Shown in pieces: positions 1 through 10,679 of a stretch of DNA of 64,000 nucleotides (the first letter of the stretch is position 1; every line of letters starts with the position of its first letter). A model generated the notes under the pieces. The model worked only from the letters and a program-made list of their open reading frames with translations. It did no database searches and was not told the origin of the DNA. Both the position numbers and the translations under genes were made by a program. Source of the stretch: Harmothoe impar (Eukaryota > Annelida > Polychaeta > Phyllodocida > Polynoidae); NCBI GenBank assembly GCA_947462335.1, contig OX381707.1, positions 61,481,773 through 61,545,772 on the forward strand, read 5' to 3'.

Positions 1-640
1 ATAATTCAATAAATCTTGTAATTCAATAAATATCTAGTAATATTTACATCAGGAATGGTAATATACAATTCATGATGAGCACCCAGTATAGCAGTTTATG
101 CAGTAACCTACAGGTACACTCACAGAGTGTGAACTGACAGTACTGTAAGACCGCCCATTGTCTTGGGACAATTATCCATAATTCTTATACTGATGGACTC
201 TGGAATCAATCCTTTTCTTTGTCTAGATACTTAATTATAACTATAATAAATATCACAGTCTTTTTCAAAGGTAGAAAATGCACTCTTTAGAGATGAGTCA
301 TCTCTTTTTCCATTTTACAGCTCTACTATAGGCATATATTTGACATATAGCACTCTGTTCTCATGACACCCTAAGTTGTATTATGCTGAGACAGGTATAA
401 GTAGTCACATTAATGTGTATGTATAATCTACAGCATTTGCTGTAACTGTCTTTTTTTCACATCCTTCGAACACAACTGGAACTATTTACACTCCTTTGGT
501 GGCATCATAAAACCCTTTGTGCTCCATGGTCCCTGTTGTAGTCTCTTGTGTACTTTAGGGAAACTACCATGGAGTCTTACTGTACACATTAACTCATTAA
601 TCTGTCCTTTTTCCAGGGATGGTGGCCATTTTGGTTCATT
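1..640. other. No gene recognised
   Basis: AT-rich sequence with no exon or repeat I can support. A plus-strand acceptor-like tract (ctttttccag, ending at 616) and a donor (ccaag/gtatgt at 720/721) would define a 104-bp plus-strand exon. It overlaps the better-supported minus-strand coding exon, so it is not called here. Confidence 0.4.
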
Positions 641-950
641 TTACATAGAGATCGGTGCCCATACGTTGACATCGCGAACTGTGACGCCTGATTTCTTTGG
701 CGCTGTCGTTAACCATCCAAGGTATGTCGTGGATGACGTCAGGGCTTCGTAGTTGCTGCGTCCTGTCACTGACGTCATGTCACAGAGGCCGGCCGGTGAT
801 TGGCTAGCTTCTGTGTCATGTGACGTCATAGAGGCGGTCTGGCTGACGCCGAGATCTGCCGACGTCGTCTTGACGTCCGGCTGGTAGCTGGAGTAGAATG
901 CCTTGATGAATGAAGACATGGCTGTGGTTCTGTTTGGGAGTGATCTCAAC
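641..950 (-). CDS. Terminal coding exon, unrecognised 92-residue protein
   Basis: On the minus strand the acceptor tttcaatttcag ends at 951 and opens an exon at 950. The first ATG (919-917) has a purine at -3 (acagccATG). The frame stays open for 92 codons to a TAA at 641. Third codon positions are rich in G and C (aag, gtc, acg, ggc) in AT-rich surroundings, which favours real coding. The protein begins MSSFIKAFYSSYQP, is rich in Ser and Thr, repeats the motif MTS, and shows no signal peptide, membrane segment or family I recognise. An alternative is that it runs on through a donor (tctat/gtaaaa) near the stop and is only a first coding exon. The upstream ATG-free exons fit a 5'UTR. A competing plus-strand exon at 617-720 cannot be excluded by eye. 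Confidence 0.5.
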
Positions 951-1279
951 CTGAAATTGAAAGAGGCATAAGGTTAAGTTTCTTGCAATAAAAGTACAAG
1001 ACAAGATATTGAATACTCCCTATCCCATTACATACATAACAGACATTGCTTTTGTCTATTTTCTAAATACAATTAGGCCACCATACCTTGGATAAAATTA
1101 TTAGAAATTTGTCCCTCCTATAATTTTTATAGATCAAGTACTAAGACTAGTTTGCTCATTTTATTTAGTTAGGCCCTGCAGAGGGGATATGCCTTACTTA
1201 AGGACCATTTATAACTGACAATACCGATGAACTAATGTAAAATAAAAGCGAATAATAGAAAAATGAAATCGATTCTTAC

Positions 1280-1434
1280 CTAAATTTGCTGTGGAAGTTG
1301 TTGCTAGTGCTAGCAGGAATCCAGTGGAGTTCACTTGTGTAGTCACTAGTGTAGACGGCAGAGAGTGTGGGATTCGTCTGACCAGGATCCTTTGTAGATT
1401 GCTGCTTCCTGCTTCAACTCTGCTGGGAAGATTT
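1280..1434 (-). other. Noncoding internal exon (5'UTR candidate)
   Basis: On the minus strand the acceptor ggtattttccag ends at 1435 and the donor ttag/gtaagaat lies at 1280/1279, giving a 155-bp exon with strong sites at both ends. It contains no ATG. It lies 329 bp upstream of the acceptor of the 92-codon exon, so it is best read as part of that gene's 5' untranslated region. The frame that joins it to the coding exon meets a TGA upstream, so no protein extension is claimed. Confidence 0.45.
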
Positions 1435-1440
1435 CTGGAA

Positions 1441-2278
1441 AATACCAAAAGGTGATGTTGGCGTTAGAAATATGTAGACAAAGAACAGAGGCAAATCATA
1501 TATTATTGGCTAATGGGTAATAGTCCCGGGGGGGCAGTACCCATATAGAAGATCGTGGAACCCTCTGGAACTTCTGATTCCTCGTCTGTAACTACTAGTA
1601 ACAGACTTGCTAGATTGGGCATGACGGCCTTAATGGATTTCAATTTCATACTATTATCCACTATTAGTAATACTAGTAGTATTACTATTAATGCTCAGTC
1701 TATATCCAGGACTGACTAAGTAAGTCCCATAATAATACTAGTACTAACTAAGCCCTAAGGCTAAAGCTTGTTATCCATTTGTATGACCCATTCTGATTCT
1801 GAAATTGCCTAATGTTTAGCTCTATGGATGAATGGCACTCATCTAGACTAGAGTTATACCAATCAATACTAAAGAATATGGCATATATAAGCGCCTCTAG
1901 CAGCACATGGGCATTTCGTCATCATGCCAGACTACCGGTACTCGGTGTATTTAGTACAAATGTAGCAGTTCCGGCTAGTTCCATAGGCTTAGCCTGGAAT
2001 CCAGCCTGGACTGTGGCTTTGTCCCGGAAACCCTCATAAATTCGACAAATGGACACAGTATTCTTAAAGAGTATATATGCCAAGTATCCCTGTTGGTTTT
2101 GGAAATATAGGCCGAGTACAGCTTGGTGAATTGCCATCCAATGCCAATGTCAAGAGTGGTAAAGTCCCATGCCATATGTATGGTGCACTCGGTGCACTTA
2201 AAGTTATACTGTATAGAATACTTCTCAGTACTGGCAGGTATATGAAAGCGTCCACTGTATACGTAAAGATATATATAC
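1441..2278. other. Presumed intron; nothing else supported
   Basis: Intervening sequence between the candidate exons on the minus strand. It contains short AT-rich runs and ctattagtaatactagtag-type partial palindromes near 1660-1740. No coding potential or repeat family is recognised. Confidence 0.3.
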
Positions 2279-2440
2279 CTGTTAACGGTGGTTATAATAT
2301 CACTGGTGGAGTGTAGGGAGTAGATGCCGGCTATGTAAGTGAGCAGCTCCCTTGGTAATCTAGATCTCCAGTGTGTAGATAAGATAAGAATGCTACACGT
2401 CAAATATTATAGTCCTCACAGAATGGTAGATCACGTTGTA
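2279..2440 (-). other. ATG-free first exon candidate (proximal promoter)
   Basis: On the minus strand the region below the predicted start site runs about 160 bp without an ATG and ends at a donor-like gttaacag/gtatat (2279/2278). Together with the promoter-like block above it, this fits a noncoding first exon. The 5' end is inferred from TATA spacing only. Confidence 0.3.
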
Positions 2441-2640
2441 GTGTGGCCTCGTGCCGGGCTGCCTTGCTATAAGTACGGCCTGATACTGGGGCTGAGAACC
2501 GCCTCAAACCGGCCACACGGGGCCAAACCAGGCCAGGACCCACCCACACCACCCAGCCAATCACAGGCCTGTATCCCGGCCGCCTCTCTGTCTCCAAGCA
2601 TAGCCTTAGTGGTGTGAGTATGCTTCAGCCAATCATTATC
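2441..2640 (-). promoter_or_regulatory. CpG-rich CCAAT/TATA promoter candidate
   Basis: This is a GC-rich island in AT-rich sequence. On the minus strand it has two CCAAT boxes (attggctg at 2629-2633 and 2557-2561) and a TATA-like acttatagc at about 2466-2474. The proximal CCAAT box lies in a 14-bp string, gccaatcacaggcc, that recurs in the second promoter candidate at 8911. The order CCAAT, TATA, ATG-free exon, donor is correct for minus-strand transcription. Confidence 0.4.
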
Positions 2641-2789
2641 TATGCTAGGAGAGCCGACGTGTTGCCGGCCGAGCCTCCTCCTGCGCGGGCTCCAAACCGC
2701 GCCACCCAAATTAGACTTTCGCCTTTTGTCGGCAATTGCCTCAGATCCCAGTCTCAGCTGTGATATCATATCTAATTTCTGTCCCATGC

Positions 2790-4440
2790 AGCACTTTCTA
2801 AATCGGTCAGGACACTAATTCCAGTTCCCCAGGCCCTCTACAGTGGAGGAACTGTGGGTGGCTTTGACATTTAATGCCATTATTAACATGTTCTTTTAAA
2901 TTTGTCTCCCACCCCAGGCTCTCCCCGGCTCTCCCCGGTCTGTGGGCCCATTTCTGGTGCCATATCCCACCGGTACCCCACCTCTACTGTCACCGTGGTT
3001 GCATGCTATGGGTGAACTATGAACGTATGAGGGGGAGGGGTGGGGGGTTATTTGCCAAGTGACAGTCACGTTACTATTTATAGCCTGGACACATTCCGAC
3101 CCTGACATCCGTGTTCATTGAAAAAGTCCGCCTATACAGTATTCTGGATAATAGACAAATCTAGTTAGATTCTCAGAAATTAAAAAAAAACAATAAAAAC
3201 GGGATATAAGATCGGCAGCTCAACTTGGCTATACATAAATCCTGAGAATATACATAAATCCTGAGAATCTATTCAGTTACAATAACTATGTCATAAATAC
3301 GTGTAATTATTGATTGATATCAGACTCTGATGAATCGAATTGTTTAATGTGGTAAAATTAGGCTATGTGGATTTAGTTATAGAAGTGGATTTGAGGGGCT
3401 TCACCATTCAAAATGTGCAACGCCATTTGTAAAGGTTCCCTTTTTGTAAAATTAAATATACATATATCCCACCTCAAACCTCATGCAAATAAAGTACAAT
3501 ATACCCAGGCCGCCATGGGCGAGCCCCCCGTGCACCGTTGTCCCGGTTCCAACTTCCAAGTCCCAGAAGTAAAGGAACTGTTGTACAGTCGACCAGTTGC
3601 CAAGTTCCTCGCCCATATGACTGACACTACTCGTGTTCAATGTTAGATGTTAGATCACCCACACCCTGACATTGACCGAGATCATGTTGGTTTAAACCTG
3701 GGTAACCCATATTGTGCTCAATCTCCGAACCACAGTGTTACTACTATTCACTGTACATGTGCAGTGAGTAGAACTATATGCTTGGAGAGGCTCGAGAGGC
3801 CCAGGAGGGATCGAGAGGCGCCTCCAGGAGGAGGCCCAGGGTGGGTTGCATGCAGGTGAGGCTAGAGATTACTTCAGGACGAGCAATAAAGGTCAACCTC
3901 TAATGGCACAGAGAAAATTAGTGCTGGAGGAAGAAAACACTGATGACAAACGTCGGTTGAGTCACTGGGAGAGGGAATGGCTATTTTGGTGGTAATGTTG
4001 CAGACGCAGATTCGAGATTGCACTTTAATGAAGTCATTTTGTTGATTATAAGACGACTGAGTGATGCGTCTTAAAGGTTTTCTGTTGTGGATGATGTAAG
4101 TTTGTTTTAGACATTGACGCCATTTTACCGAATAGGTGTAGCTTGGTGCAGCAGGTGTTATAAGCTTTTGTACATGATATGTATTAATGATATTTTAATT
4201 ATTATTAAAATGTATTTTCAATTTTATAAACATAATATGCTTATGAAATTGAATTATTATTATTATCATTACACCATTCACCCTGATATATATTCTATAC
4301 ACCAGGTCACTGCCATTCAGATTACTGAGTGTATCTCTATGGATGCTATATAACACCTCTATAGATGATAAAGGCTAGGATTGAGTGACCGTGGTCAGTG
4401 ACCCTAAATGGGCTCATACCAGGGCTGAGCTTGCCTATAT
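2790..4440. other. Intergenic or intronic; one Kozak-like ATG
   Basis: No gene is recognised. At 3515 a plus-strand ATG sits in an ideal context (gccgccATGGGC) but opens only 43 codons (MGEPPVHRCPG...), with a weak donor-like aa/gtaaag at about 3571. GC-rich purine runs occur at 3785-3840. I see no further signal that would make it a gene. Confidence 0.25.
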
Positions 4441-4454
4441 ACTTTAAACTATAC

Positions 4455-4915
4455 ATGCGTCGCCGTGTTCAATTTTATCTTGTACGTTATGCCCTATTTC
4501 ACTGTGTCTGTCAAAGTTTTAAAGTGCCGTAGTCCGTGTCAGTCTGTCACCCCGCGTGTCACCCATGTCAAATTCTATTTTTAAAAGTGCCGTGTCGCCG
4601 TGTCGGACGTGTCGAATTTTAATCCATGTGTTATGTTCTGACCCTGGGCCACCGTGTTTGTCGTGTTTGGGTACGGCTTTGGGGGTATAGATGGGGGGGG
4701 GGGGGGTCCCCATGTCGCATGTCGGTTTTAAGAAATGGCCATGTCGCATGTCAATGTCGCTTAATAATCCCCATGTCCCATGTCGATTTTAAGAATTGCT
4801 CATGTCCCCTGACACTATCTTTTCAAACCTCATGTCGCATGTCACTAAGCTCCATGTCGCATGTCGATTGTAAGAAATGGCCATGTCGCCGTGTCGAATT
4901 TAGCCATCCACCCCC
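4455..4915. repeat. Degenerate tandem block of cgacac-type repeat
   Basis: Imperfect units of the type gtgtcgccgtgtcg-aattttaa and catgtcgcatgtcgattttaag run through this block. In reverse complement they match the inside of the MITEs at 6748, 7389 and 31940 (gacacggcgacacggcccctttaaaaatcg). No terminal repeats were found, so this is an expanded or decayed relative and not an intact copy. Confidence 0.6.
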
Positions 4916-4959
4916 ATGGCTTTGCTTTTTGTACCTTTTTCCCGACACCTAAGGTTCAT

Positions 4960-6180
4960 TCAGTGGTCACTCCCAGGGGTCAATCAGGAGGATTGTATTG
5001 CATGTAAACACATTGATCTGAGCTAGGTTCTCTGTCAGAGCATCCATGGGATGGGAAATTACTATATTCAAGTTAGTTCTATTAATGAGCATCAGTGTGT
5101 AATACCCATGGAATATGTTCACTGTTTAATGATTGATCTCATTCATTACTGTTTGGGGTTTTAGCTCTGTGCAGACGTGTGTTATTTCTCAATGTCGATT
5201 TATAGCGATATTCACTTGATAACACAACTTTCTGTGTGCAGCTATATACCATATATGTGTAGGTACATTCAATGATTGTATGAGTAGCATGTAATTGATT
5301 ATATTTAGACACTCTTGATATGATTTATTAGAATACTGCTAATCTATGGGGTTATCAAGATGACAAATGACTGAGAGCGTTGACAGCATATCCAGTTCAA
5401 GTGTTCTGCAGGCTAAGATAGATGACACAGTATCGCACAAAAGATTACTTCTGTGTCAAATTTGCGTTCAACCATACACTTACATAAATAAATTATATAA
5501 TCGTGGCTAATGTGAGATATTAAGATACCCTCCATCTAAACGCTATGTCACATGCATAAAGATAATTTCCCATCTTAAACACGTCATGTTTCCACCAGTC
5601 TCATCGTGCAATGCTCAAAACTTTGTAAACCTAAAAAAAAGAAAATGAGGGAAAATCCAGTGATTTGGAAAAAAAAGAGGCTCTTTTTAAAGTTCATTGC
5701 ACCTGACTTATACACAGTTAAAGAGATCATTAATGACCCGTGCCTGGTTCCAGCTCACCAAGTCCGTGCGTCAGAACAAGAGAGAACCCAATTAAATAAG
5801 ATAAAACTTACCAAAGGTCTCCCTGACCTCCCAGGTACCTGCTATCACTTATTTAAACCAGTGGTGTTATTTAAATATCCACTTTCTCAGGCACTTGGTG
5901 AGAAGTAAGAAATAGCCCACCACCCATCCCCATTAATAGGCTGGCCTAGACTCTGGGCCGAGACTACTTTCATTATGTTTTTGCGTTTTAAGGTGGTGGT
6001 GGGCTGGTCTTCAAGGGGACCAAAGACAGTGCCAAAGATGGGTGGGCTGAAGTTGCTGTGCAAGCAAAACTAACCCCACCTAATACTGGGCGTTAGCTGG
6101 AGTTAAAATACCACTGTTTGTGTAAAAATGCCACGTAGGAGAAGCCTCTGTAGGAGGGGAGGTGTGAGTAATAGTTTACA
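4960..6180. other. No supported gene
   Basis: Largely AT-rich. A 100-codon plus-strand ORF (5606-5908) is Lys-rich at its start and matches nothing I know. A minus-strand donor-like cctttg/gtaagttt near 5812 could belong to another 5' exon of the upstream gene, but there is no clear acceptor. Confidence 0.3.
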
Positions 6181-6238
6181 AATAGCAGAAACATGGTGAC
6201 TTTGTACAGGAACCAGGATATAATCGTCTCTGTCCTAG

Positions 6239-6329
6239 TGCATTTCTATTCTTTGTCTTGTAAACGAGAATTTAAAGCATCTAAATTAGCCCATTTTATG
6301 TTCATCACAAGACAAAGAACAGAAATGCA
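6239..6329. repeat. Inverted repeat, 23-bp arms
   Basis: Arms tgcatttctattctttgtc... (6239-6261) and its complement (6307-6329) pair at 22 of 23 positions around a 45-base loop. It abuts a larger foldback element. Confidence 0.75.
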
Positions 6330-6346
6330 AACTTTAATTATTAACA

Positions 6347-6679
6347 GGCTGTGTCTCACGACCATGGGCCAATATTTTTGTCTCTGACCGGGTGCCGTCT
6401 CTGACCAGGTGCCGTCTCTGACCGGGTGCCGTCTCTGACCTGTTGTCAGAGGAATGTGTTTTTTAATTGTTAACCTAGATACTCATATATATAAGGATTT
6501 GTAAAAACTTTATGGCAGTTGTTATGTAATTATAATTAGCCTCCTGCTGTTGGTAGAATGTAACTAAACTCCCAAAGTGATGTCCGGTCAGAGACGGCAC
6601 CCAGTCAGAGACGGCACCTGGTCAAAGACGGCACCCGGTCAGAGACAAAAACATTGGCCCAAGGTCGTGAGACACAGCC
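6347..6679. mobile_element. Foldback element with 17-bp repeats in the arms
   Basis: The left arm starts ggctgtgtctcacgacc and the right arm ends with its complement at 6679. Inside each arm a 17-bp unit (gtctctgaccgggtgcc) is repeated about four times, on opposite strands. Roughly 100-bp arms flank an AT-rich centre. No clean target duplication was found. This is a long-TIR or foldback nonautonomous transposon of unknown superfamily. Confidence 0.65.
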
Positions 6680-6747
6680 ATCAGGGCATGGGACACACGT
6701 CCAATATCCACCGTTACTAATATTGTGTAGTACCACACTATTATATA

Positions 6748-6971
6748 TGTGCCTCTACATGGGTAAAAATCGACACGCGCGACACGGCGACACGGCCCCT
6801 TTAAAAATCGACACGTGCGACACGGCCCCTTTAAAAATCGACGGACACAGACATCTTTATAATGCCCTAGTATATTCTATATACATAAATATCGACACAG
6901 TGACACGGCCCCTTTGCTAAAGATCGACACGGCGACACGGTCAAAATTGTGGGGACCCATGTGGAGGCACA
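6748..6971. mobile_element. MITE, family A copy 1 (TSD TATA)
   Basis: Terminal inverted repeats tgtgcctctacatgggt / acccatgtggaggcaca enclose 224 bp. They are flanked by the direct 4-bp duplication tata (6744-6747, 6972-6975). The interior has repeated cgacacgcgcgacacggcgacacgg blocks and taaaaatcg. No coding capacity. Confidence 0.85.
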
Positions 6972-7388
6972 TATATTCTGGCACAACAGATTGTTTGTGC
7001 AGCTGAAACCAGCAGAGCATGACAGCAGAGGGCACCGCCCACTATGATACGGGTCAACTATTCAGTGTTTGGGTTGAATGGCGTTAGCGTCCCTGACAGC
7101 TCAGTGACGTCAGTCTGTACAGTTAAATACTGACAAACATAACGGCTTTCCAGCATAATTATTAATCCCAGCAATCCATAATTGCATAATGCTCACACTC
7201 AAGGACTAGGTCATGGTACTGTTACATACATCGGATTTAATCAGTGCAATAGCGGCTCAGTGTTGTGGTGTGAAGGCCCATGCATGTAAGAAAGGGCCCT
7301 GGATGGAGGCGCCTATGCCCCCTGTTAATTTTAATAAAAGAATGCCCATTTAAAACTTGGTGGTCCAGAAGGATGGAAGTGCTATTAG

Positions 7389-7615
7389 TGTGCCTCTCTC
7401 TACATGGGTAAAAATCGACACGGGTGACACGGCGATACGGCCGTTTTAGGCCTTTTTAAAAATCGACGGACACAGGAATATTAGGGGTAAAAATCGACCC
7501 ACAGGAAATTTTCTCTATGTTCTTATATACCTAAAATTCGACACAATGGCATGGTTCTTCTGCTAAAAATCGACAGCGACACGGTCAAAATCTTGGGTAC
7601 CCATGTAGAGGCACA
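7389..7615. mobile_element. MITE, family A copy 2 (TSD TTAG)
   Basis: Same termini and interior as the copy at 6748, 227 bp, flanked by ttag (7385-7388 and 7616-7619). The left terminus carries a small ctct duplication. Confidence 0.85.
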
Positions 7616-7619
7616 TTAG

Positions 7620-8700
7620 TGGAAATAGCTCCGTCCCTACAAATCCTGTCATATTGTGAATACACATTATAATTATTACCTGTCTCTATTTTTTTTCTGC
7701 AATGAGTAAATGCAGATACCACACTCTTTCATTGTTTCAAGCATTTATTGTTAGTGAAGCCCTCTCATCCCAGCCTCTTTAGCATATGATTTCATCCCCC
7801 ATCATCCACCTATAGGGGCAATACTATATACATGTATTGATCTATATACGCCCACACATAGTGGTGGGCGTGAAAGCACACCTCAGCACACCCCAATCCC
7901 ATACCGAGTGACGTCACAGGAAAGGGCTATGCTAATAAGATCCAACTCCCTTATTTGGTAGGGTGTATCCCCCTTAGTGCTGGCACCGTGCCAGAATACT
8001 AAAGCACACAGTGTAAATGGGCAGCTGCTTGGAGATCTCGGTCAAAGTGGCACGAGGCGATCTCCCAGCAGATGATTGGTTGGTCCTGAATTGGGGTGGG
8101 TGATGCAAGGTCCAACCTTAAGCCTGAGACCCAACTTGAGAATGGTATGTTCTATTTTGTAGGTTCATTGGTTCTACTCAGAGCCCCCACCCCCTCCGCT
8201 TTGAGGGGGACATTTGGGTTATTTTCATTGCTTGAAATTTGCATAAAAGTTCCTAAATTTAATATTTTTCCAGTAGCCCCCCCCCCCGTCCTTTTTTTCA
8301 AAATCCCGGACCCACCACTGCTACTATAAGATATGTCATTTGGCATATTCTCACTCTAAGGATTGACTTGGAAGTACAAATATGTAATATTCGACATTGA
8401 CCATGAAAACATAATTTAGTACTAGCCAGCTATAGCAATGTCAAAGCGTGATGCAATGATATTGGCCTACTATATTGACCCATGTACAGGTGATCATTTT
8501 CCAGCTTCAATGTTAAAAGTTGGCAGTGCCAAATGCATTAATAAATGACTTGGCAGACTTACAGTTAATCCCTGACTGCAAAGTAAGAAGCATGGGCCTG
8601 TCCCTGGGCCTGTCCCACTTGGCCAAACAACAAACCAAATCGATTTAATACGGTATGCCCTATTATATCGGATATTGGTCTATAAAACTTAATTTGAATC
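7620..8700. other. No gene recognised
   Basis: Contains poly-C runs, a CRE-like tgacgtca near 7910 and inverted CCAAT-like attgg motifs near 8075. No exon or repeat is supported. Confidence 0.35.
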
Positions 8701-8705
8701 CTTAC

Positions 8706-8823
8706 CTCTTTAGATGTAGTCCTGTGCGGTTATGATATATCTTCGGAGGTGAGGATAGATCGTCTGTGATGGTTGGTTTTCGGTAGATATGCTGTTTGGT
8801 TTGGAGTCGGGTGTAGATATGTT
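8706..8823 (-). other. ATG-free first exon candidate (distal promoter)
   Basis: On the minus strand, from about 30 bp past a good TATA box to a strong donor aagag/gtaagg (8706/8705), there is no ATG in about 118 bp. This is typical of a noncoding first exon. The downstream partner could be the exon at 1434-1280. The start site is inferred from TATA spacing. Confidence 0.45.
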
Positions 8824-8930
8824 TTGTTTTGAGAGGTGGTTGCCTGCCTTATATATGCGATGTTGGTAAACAGTGCAAGGGGGCACGGCTGTGACGTCAG
8901 ACGTTCCTAAGCCAATCACAGGCCAGCGTT
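8824..8930 (-). promoter_or_regulatory. CCAAT-CRE-TATA promoter candidate
   Basis: In minus-strand order: a CCAAT box (8916-8912, within gccaatcacaggcc on the plus strand), a perfect palindromic CRE tgacgtca (8892-8899) and a TATA box catatataaggc (8857-8846). Spacing of about 90, 70 and 30 bp to the expected start matches a classical RNA polymerase II promoter. The CRE suggests CREB/ATF-type control (inference). Confidence 0.55.
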
Positions 8931-8939
8931 TAGGACGAG

Positions 8940-10010
8940 CCTCCAGGATCCCAAGGTGACAGTGACCTTGCCACCCGAGCAGGGTTCTGAACTAGTGGGA
9001 TACACATACATTAACCCAGTTATACCTCCTGCTACACGTCCTATGCCACGGAATTAATAAAACATATTTCATCTAGAATTAAGGGGAGATATTGTCACAC
9101 TACTTTGTTTTATACACACATTGTTTGATGAATTTTGATATCATTCTAATTTCTCTATCCATTTTAAATAAAATTAATAGAAGGGGGAAAACATCATCAC
9201 CCATTTGGGAGCCCTGGTTACGTGATGCAGCGAGGGAGGCCTAGACACAACAACGTAGTAAGCGGCAGCACTACATGTCCAACTCCACGATGCTCTGTCA
9301 GATGCCCCCCCCCCCCCCACCCCCGAGCTCCCAGATGATGAACCCTATTTTATTTTTACAAGAAACGAAGAGGACAGCTGTGGGTGATGCAAGACACTAT
9401 ATACTACGTAGATGTCTATCACTGTCAGGAGTATACAGAGTATTAAAACAATAATTTATGGTTATGAAGCATGGTAATTAACCCAATAATCCCCCCCTAA
9501 CGTCTCACTGTAAATTAGTTTTGAAGCATCATTCCCCATACCCAAATCTCTCCTCATATAATAGGGACCGCTCTTCTTTGAGCAGTTATTGTAAACCTGT
9601 ATAATTATGTTTTAGATATATATGATGTAAGTTGCAGTAACGTGTCACTTATGGTTTTGATAACTTCAACCTGAGTGGATAGCTTTCATTTCAACTATAA
9701 ATATTATTGCCCACTCGATACGGTAAACAACACACTGGCCACGTGGCAGAGGGCTAAAACTAGACACACCACAAACTAAACGTAGAAAGGCTGATAAATA
9801 TTGACATGTGAAACGTTGGTCTGTGTTCAATCTGTCAATACAAGTTGTTGGGGGGATCCCCATTCCGTCAATGTCTGAGTGTCACTGTCACTCAACCAGA
9901 TAATAATCTAAGATACAGGTCCACAGTGTATGGTTACGAGGTTACTAAGGAGGTGGTAGGGTGAAGTCCCATGTTTTAGGGCACGTGCTTCGAACTGTTA
10001 CACTGCAATG
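8940..10010. other. No gene recognised
   Basis: AT-rich sequence with poly-C tracts near 9305 and 9490. No exon with paired splice sites was found. Confidence 0.35.
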
Positions 10011-10029
10011 TGATCATTATCAGAGGGGC

Positions 10030-10110
10030 CATAAGCGACCTGGCGACCTGGGCTTTTTTTCCAGGCGACCTGGCGACCTGGTACAGTAATTTAAGCGACC
10101 TGGAGAATTT
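10030..10110. repeat. Short tandem repeat of gcgacctgg
   Basis: A 9-bp unit gcgacctgg occurs about six times, directly or with short spacers. Confidence 0.7.
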
Positions 10111-10249
10111 TGGACAAATTTGGCTGTTGTAAAAATAGTCTTAGACTTTCCGGCCTCAGGGGGGGGGGGTGGAAGACCCTACTATAGCCGCAGGGGGTCA
10201 CTTGATTAGTATATTTTGTATACACATGTGTGCGGCTACAAAATCCCCC

Positions 10250-10540
10250 CTAGTCCACTTTTCAAGAAAATTTGCCATGACAAGGGTCCGGTTTCATGAA
10301 AATCCCCATGACAAGGGTCTACTTTTCAAGAAATATCCGAGATTTCACCACAATTTCCCATTTTTCACTAAAACATAACATTTTCTTACAAAGAGTAAAT
10401 TTCTCGAGGAGATTTTAGTAAACATGCTCTATTTCATTACTCCCCCCCCCCCCCCCAAACCTAGGAGCCTTTGGCCGAAAATGCCATAACAAGGGTAGCA
10501 TTTTTGAAGTAATAATCGCCATGACAAGGGTAACGGGTGG
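10250..10540. repeat. Dispersed repeat with ccatgacaagggt motif
   Basis: Roughly 40-bp degenerate units of ccatgacaagggtc followed by tttcaagaaaatt. Two poly-C runs interrupt the block. A related decayed unit is seen at 33983 (cctgacaagggtctag) and a similar style near 26380-26640. Confidence 0.5.
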
Positions 10541-10679
10541 CGAGCCACACACCAGTGTCAAAAAGAATTCAAATGCCCCCGCCCCCCCCCCCCCCGGGAC
10601 TATAGCAATATAACAGAGGATTGGACAGCAGGCAATGAGGCCTGACGCAATGGCCTTCAGTTCCAGAGTCATACTCACC

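Noticed and set aside
617..720. Plus-strand exon with strong acceptor (ctttttccag) and donor (gtatgt)
   Set aside because: It overlaps the minus-strand exon 641-950, which has a start codon, full-length open frame and GC3-rich codons. Both cannot easily be coding; without RNA data the minus-strand reading is preferred.
3515..3646. Gene starting at a perfect Kozak ATG
   Set aside because: Only 43 codons, no recognisable domain and only a weak donor; kept as a note, not a gene.
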